Shown piece after piece: positions 1 through 8,578 of a stretch of DNA of 64,000 nt (position 1 is the stretch's first letter; every line of letters starts with the position of its first letter). A program made the translations under genes and the position numbers. The DNA is from Gaiellasilicea sp033857955 (GTDB lineage Bacteria > Actinomycetota > Thermoleophilia > Gaiellales > Gaiellaceae). Under the pieces are notes generated by a model. It was given only the letters and a program-made list of their open reading frames with translations. It made no database searches and had not been told where the DNA came from. The stretch lies in NCBI GenBank assembly GCA_033857955.1, contig JAWVCW010000031.1, forward strand, positions 124,001-188,000, read 5' to 3'.

Positions 1-1
1 G

Positions 2-997
2 GTCACGGTCGCAACGACCTTGAAGAACAACCTGACGTTGCGGTCGGTGGTGCCGGACGCCGCCACGATCAAAGCACCGCTGCTGATGCTGGAGCCGGGC
101 GACCTCGTGACAGTGGACGCCGCGCGAAACGTGACGCTCCGCGACTTCGTCGTCGCGGGTCCACTTCCGGACACGCTGTTCTGCTCGATCGAGCTTCGCT
201 CGGGCGTCCGGGTGAAGGGCGGCGGCTCGGCGAACATCGTCGGCAACCGGATCACCGAGATCCGCAGCACCAATCCCGCGCTGCGTGGCTGCCAGAACGG
301 CTTCGCGATCGCTCTCGGCCGGAACTTCCAGGGGCAGGTCGGCAGCGCGTCGATCGTGGGCAACCGTCTCGATCGCTACCAGAAGGGCGGCATCTACGTC
401 GACAACGCCGGCTCCCAGGCAGTGATCATCGGGAACGAGGTGCTGGGCGAGGCGGCCCTGAACACGATCGCGCAGAACGGCATCCAGGTCAGTCGCGGCG
501 CGACCGCCTTGGTCAAGGGCAACCTGATCCTCGACCACGCCTACATCACGCCGTTCAACCTGCCCGAGTTCACGGCCAGCGGGATCATCCTCTTCCAGGC
601 CGGCCAGGTGCTCGTCGACAGGAACGAGCTGCAGCGCAACCAGGACGGCATCGGCATCTACACGATGGCGGCCGGGCAGGGCACGGTGTCGGACAACCGG
701 ATCATCGGCGGCGTCTCCTTCGACCCGCTGCTGGGGATGCTCACACTCGGCGACGGCATCTATGCGGGTGACGACACTGCCGGTAACAAGATCCGTGGCA
801 ACTTCCTGCGTGAGAACGTCGAGCACGACTGCCACGACGACTCCGGCGCGACGAAGGAGACGGTCAAGAACATCTGGCAGGACAACGACGGCTTGACGAG
901 CCAGCCCCCTGGCCTCTGTCGCCCAGACGATCACGGCGACGACGAGGACGACCACGACCACAAGAAGCACCACGGCAGCTATCACCACGACGACTGA
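2..997 (+). CDS. Right-handed parallel beta-helix repeat protein (5' partial)
   Basis: The frame is open to the left edge of the window, so the gene probably begins upstream; the first in-window start is a TTG at 20. Repeated short strands around G-N-R/G-N-L/G-N-E turns (for example IVGNRIT, IVGNRLD, IIGNEVL, LVDRNEL, VSDNRII) are the signature of right-handed parallel beta-helix proteins of the NosD/pectate-lyase-like type, usually secreted carbohydrate-active or surface proteins. The tail, about the last 25 residues, is an Asp/His-rich stretch ending HHDD that could bind divalent metal. No signal peptide is visible because the N-terminus is missing. Substrate unknown. Confidence 0.75.
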   Translation, partial: VTVATTLKNNLTLRSVVPDAATIKAPLLMLEPGDLVTVDAARNVTLRDFVVAGPLPDTLFCSIELRSGVRVKGGGSANIVGNRITEIRSTNPALRGCQNGFAIALGRNFQGQVGSASIVGNRLDRYQKGGIYVDNAGSQAVIIGNEVLGEAALNTIAQNGIQVSRGATALVKGNLILDHAYITPFNLPEFTASGIILFQAGQVLVDRNELQRNQDGIGIYTMAAGQGTVSDNRIIGGVSFDPLLGMLTLGDGIYAGDDTAGNKIRGNFLRENVEHDCHDDSGATKETVKNIWQDNDGLTSQPPGLCRPDDHGDDEDDHDHKKHHGSYHHDD

Positions 998-1021
998 GTC
1001 GCGAGCGGCCTAGAAACGCAT

Positions 1022-1053
1022 CGAGGGGCCCGGCCGACGGCGCGGGCCCCTCG
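1022..1053. terminator. Strong GC hairpin between convergent genes
   Basis: A perfect 11-bp inverted repeat (CGAGGGGCCCG at 1022-1032 and CGGGCCCCTCG at 1043-1053) with a 10-nt loop lies between two convergent genes. There is no T-tract, so it is either a bidirectional GC-type terminator or an RNA-stabilising hairpin. Confidence 0.55.
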
Positions 1054-1074
1054 AAAGCTCGACCGGACCGAGGC

Positions 1075-1500
1075 TTACTTGCCCCGGCCCTTGCCGTTCC
1101 CGGGCTTGTCGCCCTTGGAGTCGTCGCGCTTCTTCTCGTCGCCCTTGGCCTTGGACGTCTCGTCGCCGGACTTCACCTTCGCGGCGTGCTCGTCCTTTGA
1201 CTTGGCGGCGTGGTCGCGCTTTGCCTTGTCACTGTGCTTGTGGTGCTTCTTGTGCTTCTTGTCTGTCGAGCACGGGCCGAGCGTGTCACCGTGGCGCAGG
1301 TGTTTCCGCACAGCGTGCTTGCTGACCTTGATCGTCTTGCCCTTGTGGCAGATCGTGACCTTCTTGCCGTACTGGGACTGACCGGAGCTTGAGCCGTTCT
1401 GGGCCTGGCCGACCCCCCCGAGTGCGGCAAACGCCAGCACCATGCAAACCACCAGCGCTGTGGCGGCAGCGATGCGCGGCGTCTTCCATGAATTCTTCAA
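1075..1500 (-). CDS. Small secreted protein with CHK/HGD motif and Lys-rich tail
   Basis: 141 residues. The N-terminus is a signal peptide (basic start, then a hydrophobic run to about residue 33, AQA-like cleavage region). The mature domain carries VTICHKGKTIKV, then KHLRHGDTLGPC, a pattern of two cysteines and His-Gly-Asp seen in small secreted actinobacterial domains of unknown role. The last 65 residues are almost entirely Lys, Asp, Ser and Ala. The start is TTG at 1500, chosen because AGGAAGGAG sits about 6 nt upstream on the minus strand. Transcribed convergently with the beta-helix gene. No function can be assigned. Confidence 0.75.
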   Translation of the reverse strand: MKNSWKTPRIAAATALVVCMVLAFAALGGVGQAQNGSSSGQSQYGKKVTICHKGKTIKVSKHAVRKHLRHGDTLGPCSTDKKHKKHHKHSDKAKRDHAAKSKDEHAAKVKSGDETSKAKGDEKKRDDSKGDKPGNGKGRGK

Positions 1501-1585
1501 TTGGGCTCCTTCCTACTGACTGCGGACGTTCTTGTTCCTTGTATGAGTTGATGCCCAACGACCTCGAGTCATGCGGTGAAGGTCG

Positions 1586-3427
1586 TTAAGATTCTGTTTG
1601 GATCTCATCGGCCTCCGGGCTCAAAGGGTTGAGCCGCTTCACTTCGGCGAGCGCCCGCGCCCTCTCGGCGCCACTCGTGACAAGGGCGAGGTCGTACCAG
1701 CTGCTCCAGCTCTCCGGATCGAGCTCGAGCGCACGGGCCAGGCTCCTGCGAGCCGCAGCGTCGTCCTCCAGCAGCAGCTCGGCCTCGCCGCGGAGCTGCC
1801 AGGGCTCGTCCGACCAGGGAGCCCATGCGATCGCGCGACGCGCCTGAGCGAGCGCACGGTCGGGATCTCCGCGATCGAGCGCAGCGATGCTCGCCGCCGT
1901 CGCACGGTTGCCGACATGCGCGACGAGAGCGACTGCCAGCACAGGCGCCGCCAGGGCGAGCGCGACGACACGCCCCCTTCCCGTGAGCATTGCAGGACTC
2001 CGCGAGGCCAGGAGGGCGGCCGCGCACAAGAGAGCGGGCAGCGTGACGGCTGGGACCTCCCAGTCCCAGTCGATCGCGGCGTGGAGGAGATAGGCGATGA
2101 AAGCGCCGGCTGCAGCCGGGCCGAGGGTGATCCGCCGCGCCTGCGAGACCCCGACGAGTGGCAGCGTGAGCGTGGCGATGAGCAAGGCGAGTCCCAGGAC
2201 ACCGAGCTCGGCGAGCGTCTCGAGGTAGAGGTTGTGCGCGTCGCGGGCGTGGAACGAGACCGGGCGCTCCTGCAGCCAGTGCGCCTCGAAGCTGCCGGCG
2301 CCCGTGCCGAGCAGCGGCTCGTCGCGAGCCATCTCCCAGGCAACGTGCCAGTAATCGCCCCGTCCGTTCCCCGAGACGCTGAGCAGGCGACGCTGAAGAT
2401 CGCCCTCCCCGGTCGGGAGCGGCTCGGTGAAGGCATCAACCGCTCGCTCGACCACGATGACGGGCCCCCCGGCTGCGAGGAGCGCGCCGGCGGCAACGAC
2501 TCCTGCCGTCGCCGCGACAGCGGCGACCAGGATGGCGCCTGCCCGTTGCGGCAGCCGCAGCCGCCGCTCGCTCACGTGCAAGGCGAGCATCGCCAGAGCG
2601 GCGATGAACGCAAGGACGACGAGCCTCCGGACGAGGTGACTGCCCTCGGCCTGTGCGGTCTGCAGCGTTGCGCCTGCCGCAGTGAGCGCGTGCGACCGCG
2701 AGGCCTCGAGCACGCCGAGCGCCGCGGGCACGCTGGCGACAAACCCGGAGACGAGGAACCTGGCGCGGCGCGGGTCGAGAGCCGCCTGCGCGAGCGCGCC
2801 ACCGGCCAGCGCGATCAGCGCACCGCGGCTGAACGAGAAGTAGAGCGTCGGGAGGAGGACGACGAGCGCGACTCCCGCGAGCGCCCGCGTCGCGACGTGG
2901 CCGTGGGCCGCGAATCCGAGGGCGAGCAGGATCGCGAGCGCCGTCAGCAGCCCCAGGGCGTTCCAGTAGCCGAGCGGCTCGGCAAGCTGGTAGCCGCTCG
3001 ACGGGTCGTACGCACCGCCGACGTGACCGGGGAAGAGCCTGGTTCCGAGGGCGTAGAGCGCCACGAGCACGGCACCCGCAACGACACCGCCGAGGAGCGC
3101 AGCGGAGGCATCGCGGCTCGACAGGAGCAGCAACGCTGCTGCCGTCGCCGCGACGTAGAGGATGCCGCGCTCCGCCTCGAGCACCGGCGCTCCTGCGCCC
3201 GGGGACCAGAACGAGGAGAGCGCGGCCCAGATCGCAAACAGCGCCAGGCCGCCGAGGAACAGGAGCCCGAGCCTCCCGGGACGGGACGCATCGGTGACGA
3301 GGACGACGGTGACGGCAATGAGCGCGAAGCCGAGGGTCGCAAGCCCCCACTCACTCGGGAAGTAGCCACCGTCGGCCGCCCCGAGCCCAGCCACTGCAAC
3401 GAGGGCGGCCAGGAACGGCGCCGCCAT
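1586..3427 (-). CDS. O-antigen ligase-like polytopic membrane protein with C-terminal TPR
   Basis: 613 residues with about a dozen hydrophobic segments. The large loop contains the Wzy_C/WaaL-type region (GNGRGDYWHVAWEMARDEP, then GTGAGSFE and HNLYLETLAELG), the part of O-antigen ligases and polymerases that handles the lipid-linked glycan. The last 100 residues are soluble and read as tetratricopeptide repeats (Ala/Leu/Arg helices followed by ALELDPESWSSWYDLA). Likely a surface-polysaccharide ligase or polymerase in the cytoplasmic membrane. Its neighbours are not glycan genes, so the substrate is unknown. Confidence 0.82.
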   Translation of the reverse strand: MAAPFLAALVAVAGLGAADGGYFPSEWGLATLGFALIAVTVVLVTDASRPGRLGLLFLGGLALFAIWAALSSFWSPGAGAPVLEAERGILYVAATAAALLLLSSRDASAALLGGVVAGAVLVALYALGTRLFPGHVGGAYDPSSGYQLAEPLGYWNALGLLTALAILLALGFAAHGHVATRALAGVALVVLLPTLYFSFSRGALIALAGGALAQAALDPRRARFLVSGFVASVPAALGVLEASRSHALTAAGATLQTAQAEGSHLVRRLVVLAFIAALAMLALHVSERRLRLPQRAGAILVAAVAATAGVVAAGALLAAGGPVIVVERAVDAFTEPLPTGEGDLQRRLLSVSGNGRGDYWHVAWEMARDEPLLGTGAGSFEAHWLQERPVSFHARDAHNLYLETLAELGVLGLALLIATLTLPLVGVSQARRITLGPAAAGAFIAYLLHAAIDWDWEVPAVTLPALLCAAALLASRSPAMLTGRGRVVALALAAPVLAVALVAHVGNRATAASIAALDRGDPDRALAQARRAIAWAPWSDEPWQLRGEAELLLEDDAAARRSLARALELDPESWSSWYDLALVTSGAERARALAEVKRLNPLSPEADEIQTES

Positions 3428-3470
3428 ACGTGCCGACCGAGACGAGAGCGCGGCGTCCGTGCCGAGAAGT

Positions 3471-3722
3471 CTAGGCTGCGAGCTGCTCGTCGAGCGCGCC
3501 GGACTTGTCCAGGCGCCAGAGCTCGGTGTAGCCGCCGATCGGCGTGCCGTCGATCAGGACCTGCGGCAGCGTCCAGCCACCGGTGAGATCGAAGAGGTTC
3601 TTGCGGAACGCAGGGTCGTCGTCGAGCGACACCTCCTCGTAGGGAATGCTCTTCCCGTCGAGGAGCGCCTTGGCTCGGACGCAGTACCCGCACCAGCGCG
3701 TCGTATAGATCTGAACCCTCAT
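3471..3722 (-). CDS. grxC: Glutaredoxin 3-type thiol-disulfide oxidoreductase
   Basis: 83 residues, the usual length of Grx3. It starts MRVQIYTTRWCGYCVRAKAL, giving the CGYC redox pair at residues 11-14. The cis-Pro segment TLPQVLIDG and the GSH-binding GGYTEL follow. The frame stays open further upstream, but ATG at 3722 gives the family N-terminus and avoids overlapping recO. Transfers electrons from glutathione or a surrogate thiol to protein disulfides in the cytosol. Divergent from recO. Confidence 0.9.
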   Translation of the reverse strand: MRVQIYTTRWCGYCVRAKALLDGKSIPYEEVSLDDDPAFRKNLFDLTGGWTLPQVLIDGTPIGGYTELWRLDKSGALDEQLAA

Positions 3723-3773
3723 ATCGCTTACAACGGAGATGGGCCGCGATTCGTTCCCGTCTGTCGCCGCCTC

Positions 3774-3779
3774 TAGACT
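3774..3779 (+). promoter_or_regulatory. -10 box of recO (predicted leaderless)
   Basis: TAGACT ends 6 nt before the recO ATG at 3786 and no Shine-Dalgarno sequence intervenes. Transcription would start at or next to the A of ATG. Confidence 0.5.
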
Positions 3780-3785
3780 CGAAGC

Positions 3786-4526
3786 ATGGCCCGGACCTAC
3801 AAGACGGAGGCGGTCGTCCTTCGCTCGTTCCGGCTCGGTGAGGCCGATCGGGTCCTCCACGTCTACACGGCCGACCGGGGCCGCGTCGGTGCGGTCGCGA
3901 AAGGGGTGCGCCGGACCAAGTCGCGCTTCGGCGCGCGCCTGGAGCCGCTCTCGCACGTGGAGTTGATGCTCCATCAAGGCTCCGGTGAGCTGCAGACGGT
4001 CACGGGCGCCGACCTGCGGACGTCACACCACGAGACGAGAGAAGATCCGTACCGGCTCGCCGTCGGCTTGATCGGCGCAGAGGCGATGCTGCGCCTCTTT
4101 CCCGAGCAGGAGGCGAACGAGCGCGCCTTCACCGCGCTGACGCGTTTCCTCGACCTGCTCGACGAGATCCCCAGCCGGGAGCCCGCACTTCCGGCGCTCG
4201 ACCCGCTCGGCCTCTCCTTCCAGCTGAAGCTGCTCTGGGTGTCGGGTTACAGGCCGCACCTCGAGAGCTGTGTCGAATGCGGCGCCGTCGAGGGGCTCGT
4301 CGGCTACCTGCCCGCCGCCGGCGGCGCGGTCTGCCGCGACTGCGGTCCCGGGTCGGTGATGCTCACGCCGGCGGGAGCACGGGCGATCCAGACCCTCGTT
4401 GCGACCCCGCTCGCCGACGCGGACGAGGCCGGGCTGACGGGAGGCGGTGCCCGCGAGGCGCTCGCGATCGTGCGAGCGTCGTACGAGCATCAGGGCGGCT
4501 TCCGCCTGCGTACCTTGTCGGCGTGA
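3786..4526 (+). CDS. recO: DNA repair protein RecO
   Basis: 246 residues, normal for RecO. The N-terminal OB fold reads TYKTEAVVLRSFRLGEADRV, VYTADRGRVGAVAKGVR and SHVELML. The helical domain contains a zinc-binding CVECG...CRDCG around residues 160-185. RecO loads RecA onto SSB-coated DNA with RecR (and RecF) during gap repair. The stop codon overlaps the GTG of the following acetyltransferase by 4 nt, so the two are probably co-translated. Confidence 0.95.
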   Translation: MARTYKTEAVVLRSFRLGEADRVLHVYTADRGRVGAVAKGVRRTKSRFGARLEPLSHVELMLHQGSGELQTVTGADLRTSHHETREDPYRLAVGLIGAEAMLRLFPEQEANERAFTALTRFLDLLDEIPSREPALPALDPLGLSFQLKLLWVSGYRPHLESCVECGAVEGLVGYLPAAGGAVCRDCGPGSVMLTPAGARAIQTLVATPLADADEAGLTGGGAREALAIVRASYEHQGGFRLRTLSA

Positions 4527-4954
4527 AGAGCGAGCTGCCACACGGCTACGAGCTCGACGACGACACTGTCCGGATCGACCGGGAGGCCGTCCACCGGTTC
4601 ATTGCCGAGGAGTCCTACTGGGGCTTCCGGCGCGCTCGCGACGTGATGGACGGGCTGATCGACCGGGCTGCCCGCAACGTCGGCCTCTACGCACCGGACG
4701 GCACGCAGGTCGGCTACTCGCGCACGGTCGACGCGGCCGATGCGTGGCTCGTGTACCTGGCGGACGTCTACGTGCTCGACGGCCACCGCGGCCGGGGCCT
4801 CGGCGTCGAGCTCGTGCGGTTCACCGTCGATCAGGGCCCGTACGTCGACCGGCGCTGGCTGCTCCACACCACGGACGCGCATGGTCTGTACGAGAAGCTT
4901 GGCTTCGGGCCGGGTGAGCGGCTGCTCGAGCGGCCGGCCCGCAGCGCGACCTAG
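4523..4954 (+). CDS. GNAT-family N-acetyltransferase
   Basis: 143 residues starting at a GTG that overlaps the recO stop (GTGA). The GNAT core is visible: a beta-4 strand LADVYVLDGHRGRGLGVELV with the acetyl-CoA binding R/Q-G-x-G-x-G/A loop (HRGRGLG), then LLHTTDAHGLYEKLGF, the usual C-terminal substrate-proximal motif. Cytosolic acyltransferase with unknown substrate. The stop codon shares a CTAG tetranucleotide with the stop of the convergent glyS gene. Confidence 0.85.
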   Translation: MKSELPHGYELDDDTVRIDREAVHRFIAEESYWGFRRARDVMDGLIDRAARNVGLYAPDGTQVGYSRTVDAADAWLVYLADVYVLDGHRGRGLGVELVRFTVDQGPYVDRRWLLHTTDAHGLYEKLGFGPGERLLERPARSAT

Positions 4955-6318
4955 GAGGACTTCGGCGAGCGCCAATCCGCGGCCAGCAGCTCGCCGACCT
5001 TCTGCCGCGCGCCGCCGATCGGGATCCGCTCCTGCTCCAGCGAGTCGCGGTCGCGAACCGTCACCGTGTCGTCCTCGAGCGTCTGCTGGTCGATCGTGAG
5101 CCCGTACGGCGTCCCGATCTCGTCCTGGCGCCGGTAGCGGCGGCCGATCGCGCCGTTGTCGTCGTACTCGACGCTGTAGTGGCGGCGCAGCTCTTCGTAC
5201 AGGCCACGAGCCTTCTCGACCATCGCCGTGTCCTTGCCGATGAGCGGCAGTACGGCTGCCTTGACCGGCGCGAGCTGCGGGTGCAGGCGCAGGACGGTCC
5301 GCTCCCGGTCGCCGACGACCTCCTCGTCATAGGCATCGATCAGGAAGGTCAGCATCGAGCGGTTGACGCCGAGCGCCGGCTCGATCACGTGCGGCACGTA
5401 CCGCTCTCCCGTGCTCTCCTCGAACCACTCGAGCTTCGTCCCCGACGCGGCGGTGTGCTGCGTCAGGTCGAAGTCGCCGCGGTTCGCAATCCCCTCCAGC
5501 TCCGACCAGCCGATCGGGAAGAGATACTCGATGTCGCTGGTCGCGCTCGAGTAGTGCGAGAGCTCGTCGGCGTCGTGCGGGCGCACGCGCAGGTGGCTCT
5601 CCCGGACGCCGTAGCGCACGTGCCACGCGAGTCGCTCGTCGACCCAGTAGCGGTACCACTCGTCGGCTTCGGTCGGCGGCACGAAGTACTCCATCTCCAT
5701 CTGCTCGAACTCGAGCGTGCGGAAGATGAAGTTCCCCGGCGTGATCTCGTTCCGGAACGACTTGCCGATCTGCGCGATCCCGAACGGCGGCTTGCGGCGC
5801 GCGAGCTGGGCGACGTTCTTAAAGTTGATGAAGATTCCCTGGGCCGTCTCGGGGCGGAGGTAGACGTCGGTGCCGGACTCCTCCATGGCGCCGACGCGCG
5901 TCTCGAACATGAGGTTGAACTGCCGCGCCTCTGTCAGGTCGCAGTCGGGGGTCTCGCCCGGCTTCTTGCTCGGCCGCTTGCCGCACTGCTCCTGGTCGAG
6001 GTGGTCGGCGCGGAAACGTTTCTTGCAGAATCGGCAGTCCACGAGCGGATCGCTGAAACCGCCGACGTGGCCGGACACCTCCCAGACCCTCGGGTGGAGG
6101 ATGATCGAGGAGTCGAGCGCGACGATGTCGTCCCGCTCGCGCACCATCGCCTCGAGCCAGCGAGCCTTGACGTTGTCCTTGAGGAGAACGCCGTAGTGGC
6201 CGTAGTCGTAGGACGAGCCCAGGCCGCCGTAGATCTCCGAGGACGGGAAGACGAACCCGCGTCGCTTCGAGAGCGACACGATCTTGTCCATCGTGACTGC
6301 GTCGGCGGGCTCGGACAT
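4951..6318 (-). CDS. glyS: Glycyl-tRNA synthetase, homodimeric class II
   Basis: 455 residues. Class II motifs are clear: zinc-type insert C95-x2-C98 with later C112, LRPETAQGIFINF at about 154-166, motif 2 FRNEITPGNFIFRTLEFEQ at about 188-206 and motif 3 GVNRSMLTFL near 330. The C-terminal anticodon-binding domain is present (LHPQLAPVKAAVLPL). This is the single-chain alpha2 type found in actinobacteria, archaea and eukaryotes rather than the split alpha/beta enzyme. The ATG at 6318 lacks an SD sequence; TAACGT lies 9 nt upstream. Confidence 0.97.
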   Translation of the reverse strand: MSEPADAVTMDKIVSLSKRRGFVFPSSEIYGGLGSSYDYGHYGVLLKDNVKARWLEAMVRERDDIVALDSSIILHPRVWEVSGHVGGFSDPLVDCRFCKKRFRADHLDQEQCGKRPSKKPGETPDCDLTEARQFNLMFETRVGAMEESGTDVYLRPETAQGIFINFKNVAQLARRKPPFGIAQIGKSFRNEITPGNFIFRTLEFEQMEMEYFVPPTEADEWYRYWVDERLAWHVRYGVRESHLRVRPHDADELSHYSSATSDIEYLFPIGWSELEGIANRGDFDLTQHTAASGTKLEWFEESTGERYVPHVIEPALGVNRSMLTFLIDAYDEEVVGDRERTVLRLHPQLAPVKAAVLPLIGKDTAMVEKARGLYEELRRHYSVEYDDNGAIGRRYRRQDEIGTPYGLTIDQQTLEDDTVTVRDRDSLEQERIPIGGARQKVGELLAADWRSPKSS

Positions 6319-6353
6319 GAGCGGAAGACGTTAGCGATAGCCTCCGCCGGGTG

Positions 6354-7181
6354 ATGGCCGCACGCGAAACCGTCGAGCTCCACATCGTCTCGGACTCGAC
6401 GGGCGAGACGGCCGCGCGCCTCGTGGCCGCGCTCGAGGCCCAGTTCCCCGAGCAGCCGTTCGAGGAGGTGCGGCACCCGCAGATCCAGACGATCGACGAC
6501 CTCCAGCTCGCGGTCAGCCGCGCGCGCGGCCGGCCTGCCGTGATGGTCTACACGCTCGTCGACCGGGAGTTGCGCGAGAGCATGCGGACGCTCTGTCGCA
6601 GCGCCCGGCTGCACTACTGCGACCTGCTCGGCCACCCGATCGAGGCGATCGCGAAGGTCTCGGGGATGGCCGCGAAGATGAAGCCGGGGGCACGGCCGCC
6701 GCTGAACTCCGCCTATTTCAAGCGGATGGAGGCGATCGAGTTCGCAGTCAAGTTCGACGATGGAGTCGGTAGCGGCCTCACGGAGGCGGACGTGGTGCTC
6801 GTCGGCGTCTCCCGAACCTCGAAGACGCCGCTGTCGATCTACCTCGGCTACCTCGGTCAGAAGGTCGCGAACGTGCCGATCGTGAAGGGGATCAAGCCTC
6901 CGCCCGAGCTCTTCGAGATCGACACGCTGAAGATCGTCGGCCTCACGATCGACGCGGAGCGCCTGGCCGAGATCCGGTCGACGCGCGTGCGTGAGATGGG
7001 TGGGAAGAATCGCCAGTACGCCGAGATGGTCGAGATCTACGACGAGCTCGAGGAGGCCGCCGCGCTGCACCGCCGGCTGGGCTGCCCGGTGATCGACGTC
7101 ACCGGCCTCTCGATCGAGGAGACCGCGCACCGCGTCGTGCGCATCGTCGACCGGCGGCGGCAGGAAGCGCATGCGACCTAA
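6354..7181 (+). CDS. Pyruvate, phosphate dikinase regulatory protein (kinase/pyrophosphorylase)
   Basis: 275 residues from ATG 6354 (a GTG lies one codon earlier). It has the DUF299/PDRP family start VELHIVSDSTGETA and the P-loop-like GVSRTSKTPLSIYLG near residues 152-166. Known members phosphorylate, using ADP, and dephosphorylate the regulatory Thr next to the catalytic His of PPDK or PEP synthase. A full ppdK gene with the matching T-S-H motif lies 1.4 kb downstream (8579), so the regulator and its target are close together. TAGCCT at 6338-6343 is the likely -10. Confidence 0.92.
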   Translation: MAARETVELHIVSDSTGETAARLVAALEAQFPEQPFEEVRHPQIQTIDDLQLAVSRARGRPAVMVYTLVDRELRESMRTLCRSARLHYCDLLGHPIEAIAKVSGMAAKMKPGARPPLNSAYFKRMEAIEFAVKFDDGVGSGLTEADVVLVGVSRTSKTPLSIYLGYLGQKVANVPIVKGIKPPPELFEIDTLKIVGLTIDAERLAEIRSTRVREMGGKNRQYAEMVEIYDELEEAAALHRRLGCPVIDVTGLSIEETAHRVVRIVDRRRQEAHAT

Positions 7182-7353
7182 GCCACCAGTGCCTGCTAAG
7201 CCGCCAGTGCCGAAATGGCGGTGGGCGCTCTGGTGGTCGATCCTCGGCGCCGCCGTCTTCGTCTTCTACGTGCTGCTGACGCCGGTCTGGCTCGGCCTTC
7301 GCGGGCTCGCGTGGGCCGCAGAGTGGCACTCGCGACACCTGAAGGCCGAGTAG
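7171..7353 (+). CDS. Small single-pass membrane protein
   Basis: 60 residues, overlapping the end of the PPDK regulator by 11 nt. The N-terminus is Pro/Lys-rich (two KPPVP units), followed by one hydrophobic segment (about residues 18-42) and a basic tail ending KAE. The overlap implies translational coupling. Function unknown. Confidence 0.6.
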   Translation: MRPKPPVPAKPPVPKWRWALWWSILGAAVFVFYVLLTPVWLGLRGLAWAAEWHSRHLKAE

Positions 7354-7360
7354 AAGACTC

Positions 7361-7879
7361 TCACATACCCACGGTCTCCACCCACCGCGCGACCGCGCGC
7401 GGCGAGCGCAGGCGTACGACGTTGTACGGCGCGAGTCGCTCTGGGTAAACGCGCCGGTGGCGCGGATGGTTGCGGAGTGCGTACCAGAGCAGGGAGTCTC
7501 GGCTGACGATGAAGTTTCGGACGGTCTCGCGGTTCCCGTTCCAGAGCTCCTCGCGCCGGATCATGCGCCCCGTCGTTCGCCGGACCAGGCGCGGCAGCCA
7601 GATGCGCACGGGTAAGTCGAGCCAGACGACCACGTCGGCGTTTCGCAGCACGAGGTCCCCGAGCTTGCCCCAGTAGCCGCCGTCGATCACCCACCCGTCC
7701 GAGGCGACGATGGGCTCGACGAGCGCGCGCAGCTCGTCGTCCGGGGTCTGCGTCCAGTTCGGGCCGTGCACGAGCGAGTCCAGCTCGACGAAGGGCACGG
7801 CGAGCCGGCGCGCGAGCTCGCGGCCGAGCGTCGTCTTGCCGGAGCAGCTCGCGGTCGCCACGATCGAGAAGCGCCTCAC
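7361..7879 (-). CDS. P-loop adenylate-kinase-like / topology-modulation (FlaR-like) kinase
   Basis: 172 residues. The N-terminal Walker A is ATASCSGKTTLGREL (residues 8-22), where the usual GxxG is reduced to SCSGKT, as in FlaR/AAA_17-type small kinases. ELDSLVHGPNW and VIDGGYWG follow, then a mobile lid-like Arg-rich segment (RLVRRTTGRMIRRE). Probably a cytosolic nucleoside- or metabolite-kinase of unknown substrate. Its start overlaps the stop of the peptidase E gene by 4 nt. Confidence 0.8.
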   Translation of the reverse strand: MRRFSIVATASCSGKTTLGRELARRLAVPFVELDSLVHGPNWTQTPDDELRALVEPIVASDGWVIDGGYWGKLGDLVLRNADVVVWLDLPVRIWLPRLVRRTTGRMIRREELWNGNRETVRNFIVSRDSLLWYALRNHPRHRRVYPERLAPYNVVRLRSPRAVARWVETVGM

Positions 7880-8553
7880 AGAAGGCGTGGATCGATCGGC
7901 TTCTCGCCCTCCGCCGTCACGCGGTAGCCACGCGCTCCCTCGCGCTGGCTGACGACCTCACGCAGCTTCCTCCCCTCGAAGTGGAACGCCGCGTCGTCGT
8001 CCGCCGCGTAGCCGGGCGGGAGCACGCCGTCGCGAACGAGGCGCGTGTACGTCGGCCGCCGCTCCGGCTCGCCGTCGTAGTGCGGGCAGAAGCTCCCCGA
8101 GAGGATCCCCAGACCGTCGCCGAGTTCGCGCAGCTCGGGACCGAACGAGTCGGTGACGGAGTTCTCGAACCAACAGTTCGCGCCCGCGCTCATCCCACCG
8201 AGAACCGCGCCGCGAGCCCATGCCTCGCGCAAGGCGCGGTCGATCCCGTGGACGCGCCAGATCGCGAGCATGTTCGCCGTGTTGCCGCCGCCGACGTAGA
8301 TCACATCCTGCTGCGCAAGGTGCTCGGCGGGACTTTCGGGCATCCCGAACAACGCCAGGTGGCTCGGATCGCAATCGCGGGCGGAGAACTCCTCGTAGAA
8401 GCGAACGATCCACTCCGGCTTCTCTCCGCCTGCCGTCGGGAGCAGGCACACCCGGGGCCGGCTCGAGCCGGAGAGACCGAGCATGAAGTCCTCGATCCGG
8501 GAATTCCGGTCGAGCAACGTGCCTCCGCCCATCGCGAGGATGTGGCCGCTCAC
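7876..8553 (-). CDS. Peptidase E / cyanophycinase-like serine peptidase (S51)
   Basis: 225 residues. Family S51 features: VCLLPTAGG, VIYVGGGNTANMLAIW, and the nucleophile elbow VLGGMSAGANCWF (Ser of GMSAGA), then SFCPHYDGE. These enzymes hydrolyse Asp-Xaa dipeptides or cyanophycin-type peptides in the cytosol. The GTG start at 8553 has TACACT 7 nt upstream on the same strand, so it is probably leaderless. It leads a two-gene operon with the small kinase. Confidence 0.85.
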   Translation of the reverse strand: MSGHILAMGGGTLLDRNSRIEDFMLGLSGSSRPRVCLLPTAGGEKPEWIVRFYEEFSARDCDPSHLALFGMPESPAEHLAQQDVIYVGGGNTANMLAIWRVHGIDRALREAWARGAVLGGMSAGANCWFENSVTDSFGPELRELGDGLGILSGSFCPHYDGEPERRPTYTRLVRDGVLPPGYAADDDAAFHFEGRKLREVVSQREGARGYRVTAEGEKPIDPRLL

Positions 8554-8560
8554 GTGGACG

Positions 8561-8570
8561 AGTGTAGATT
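8561..8570. promoter_or_regulatory. Interlocked divergent -10 boxes, peptidase E / ppdK
   Basis: Minus-strand TACACT (8566-8561) ends 7 nt from the peptidase E GTG at 8553, and plus-strand TAGATT (8565-8570) ends 8 nt from the ppdK ATG at 8579. The two boxes share 2 bp, so only one polymerase could bind at a time. Confidence 0.5.
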
Positions 8571-8578
8571 CCCGGCCG

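Noticed and set aside
1598..3586. Long plus-strand open frame (662 codons) opposite the O-antigen-ligase-like gene
   Set aside because: Arg/Glu-rich low-complexity translation with no domain; it is the mirror image of a GC-rich coding gene on the other strand.
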